33,234 bases of DNA from Acidobacteriota bacterium. GTDB taxonomy: Bacteria > Acidobacteriota > Blastocatellia > Pyrinomonadales > Pyrinomonadaceae. Shown here piece after piece: positions 33,127 to 33,234 of the stretch; the first letter of the stretch is position 1, and the number at the start of each line of letters is the position of its first letter. Under the pieces are notes generated by a model, which was given only the letters and a program-made list of their open reading frames with translations, was not told where the DNA came from and made no database searches. Location of the stretch: NCBI GenBank assembly GCA_019639175.1, contig JAHBSK010000015.1:1-33234 (forward strand). The letters run 5' to 3'. A program made the translations under genes and the position numbers.

Positions 33127-33155
33127 AGGGACATCGGTGACGGTGTCCTTTTTTT
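33127..33155 (+). terminator. Terminator of tRNA-Asn
   Basis: agggacatcg (33127-33136) pairs with cggtgtcctt (33141-33150), ten pairs including two G-U, loop gtga, followed by a run of T to 33155. Beyond it, 33156-33234 shows no feature. Confidence 0.85.
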
Positions 33156-33234
33156 GCTTTATTGGATCACGTCAGTTAAAAGTGCTTTGTTGAAAATTAC
33201 AAAATGTCTTGTTGAGATTAAAGCCTACTGAAAC

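Overview
The window reads as one contiguous stretch of a Gram-negative-type bacterial chromosome with moderate GC. No phylogenetic marker was computed. The gene repertoire (many signal-peptide proteins of unknown function, a TonB C-terminal domain protein, a divergent galactokinase-like GHMP kinase, a YceI protein, GH133 next to GT4) and the abundance of small palindromic repeats suggest an Acidobacteriota (Blastocatellia/Pyrinomonadaceae-like) genome. This assignment is an inference.

Layout. 1-3.0 kb: palindromic repeat DNA at the left edge runs into a GHMP kinase. Convergent to it are an SSS-family sodium/solute symporter and a 50-codon membrane protein whose start overlaps the symporter stop. 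3.0-6.0 kb: a TonB-C protein, then a nucleotidyltransferase and its small overlapping partner, boxed between two copies of the guaA 3' end, then guaA itself. 6.1-6.5 kb: a DUF1801 protein. 6.9-15.1 kb: a complete rod-shape/peptidoglycan elongation operon, mreB-mreC-mreD-mrdA(PBP2)-rodA followed by a class A PBP, all on the + strand with very short gaps after mreC.

15.1-20.3 kb: an esterase, then a guanidinium exporter (gdx) under a clear guanidine-II (mini-ykkC) riboswitch with a terminator expression platform, a lipoprotein, lipB, a small secreted protein, a thioredoxin-fold protein lacking its second active-site Cys, and a small unknown protein ending at a strong bidirectional terminator. 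20.3-25.5 kb: an MBL hydrolase, a coiled-coil/J-domain protein, a K+ channel with two RCK domains, a BaiN/HI0933 flavoprotein and a DinB-fold protein. 25.6-29.0 kb: YceI, a VanX-like D-Ala-D-Ala dipeptidase, a tiny membrane protein, a secreted unknown and a PilZ-like protein with its own promoter and terminator. 29.4-32.5 kb: a GT4 glycosyltransferase and a GH133 glycogen debranching enzyme in tandem. 32.6-33.2 kb: an 18-bp minisatellite of 16 units, then tRNA-Asn with promoter and terminator.

The most notable non-coding structure is the riboswitch of gdx, the guaA 3'-end duplication bounding a nucleotidyltransferase cassette, two copies of one ~130-150 bp palindromic element each lying between convergent genes, ACTC-type heptamer arrays, and the minisatellite. 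No transposase, integrase, phage gene, rRNA or CRISPR array was found.
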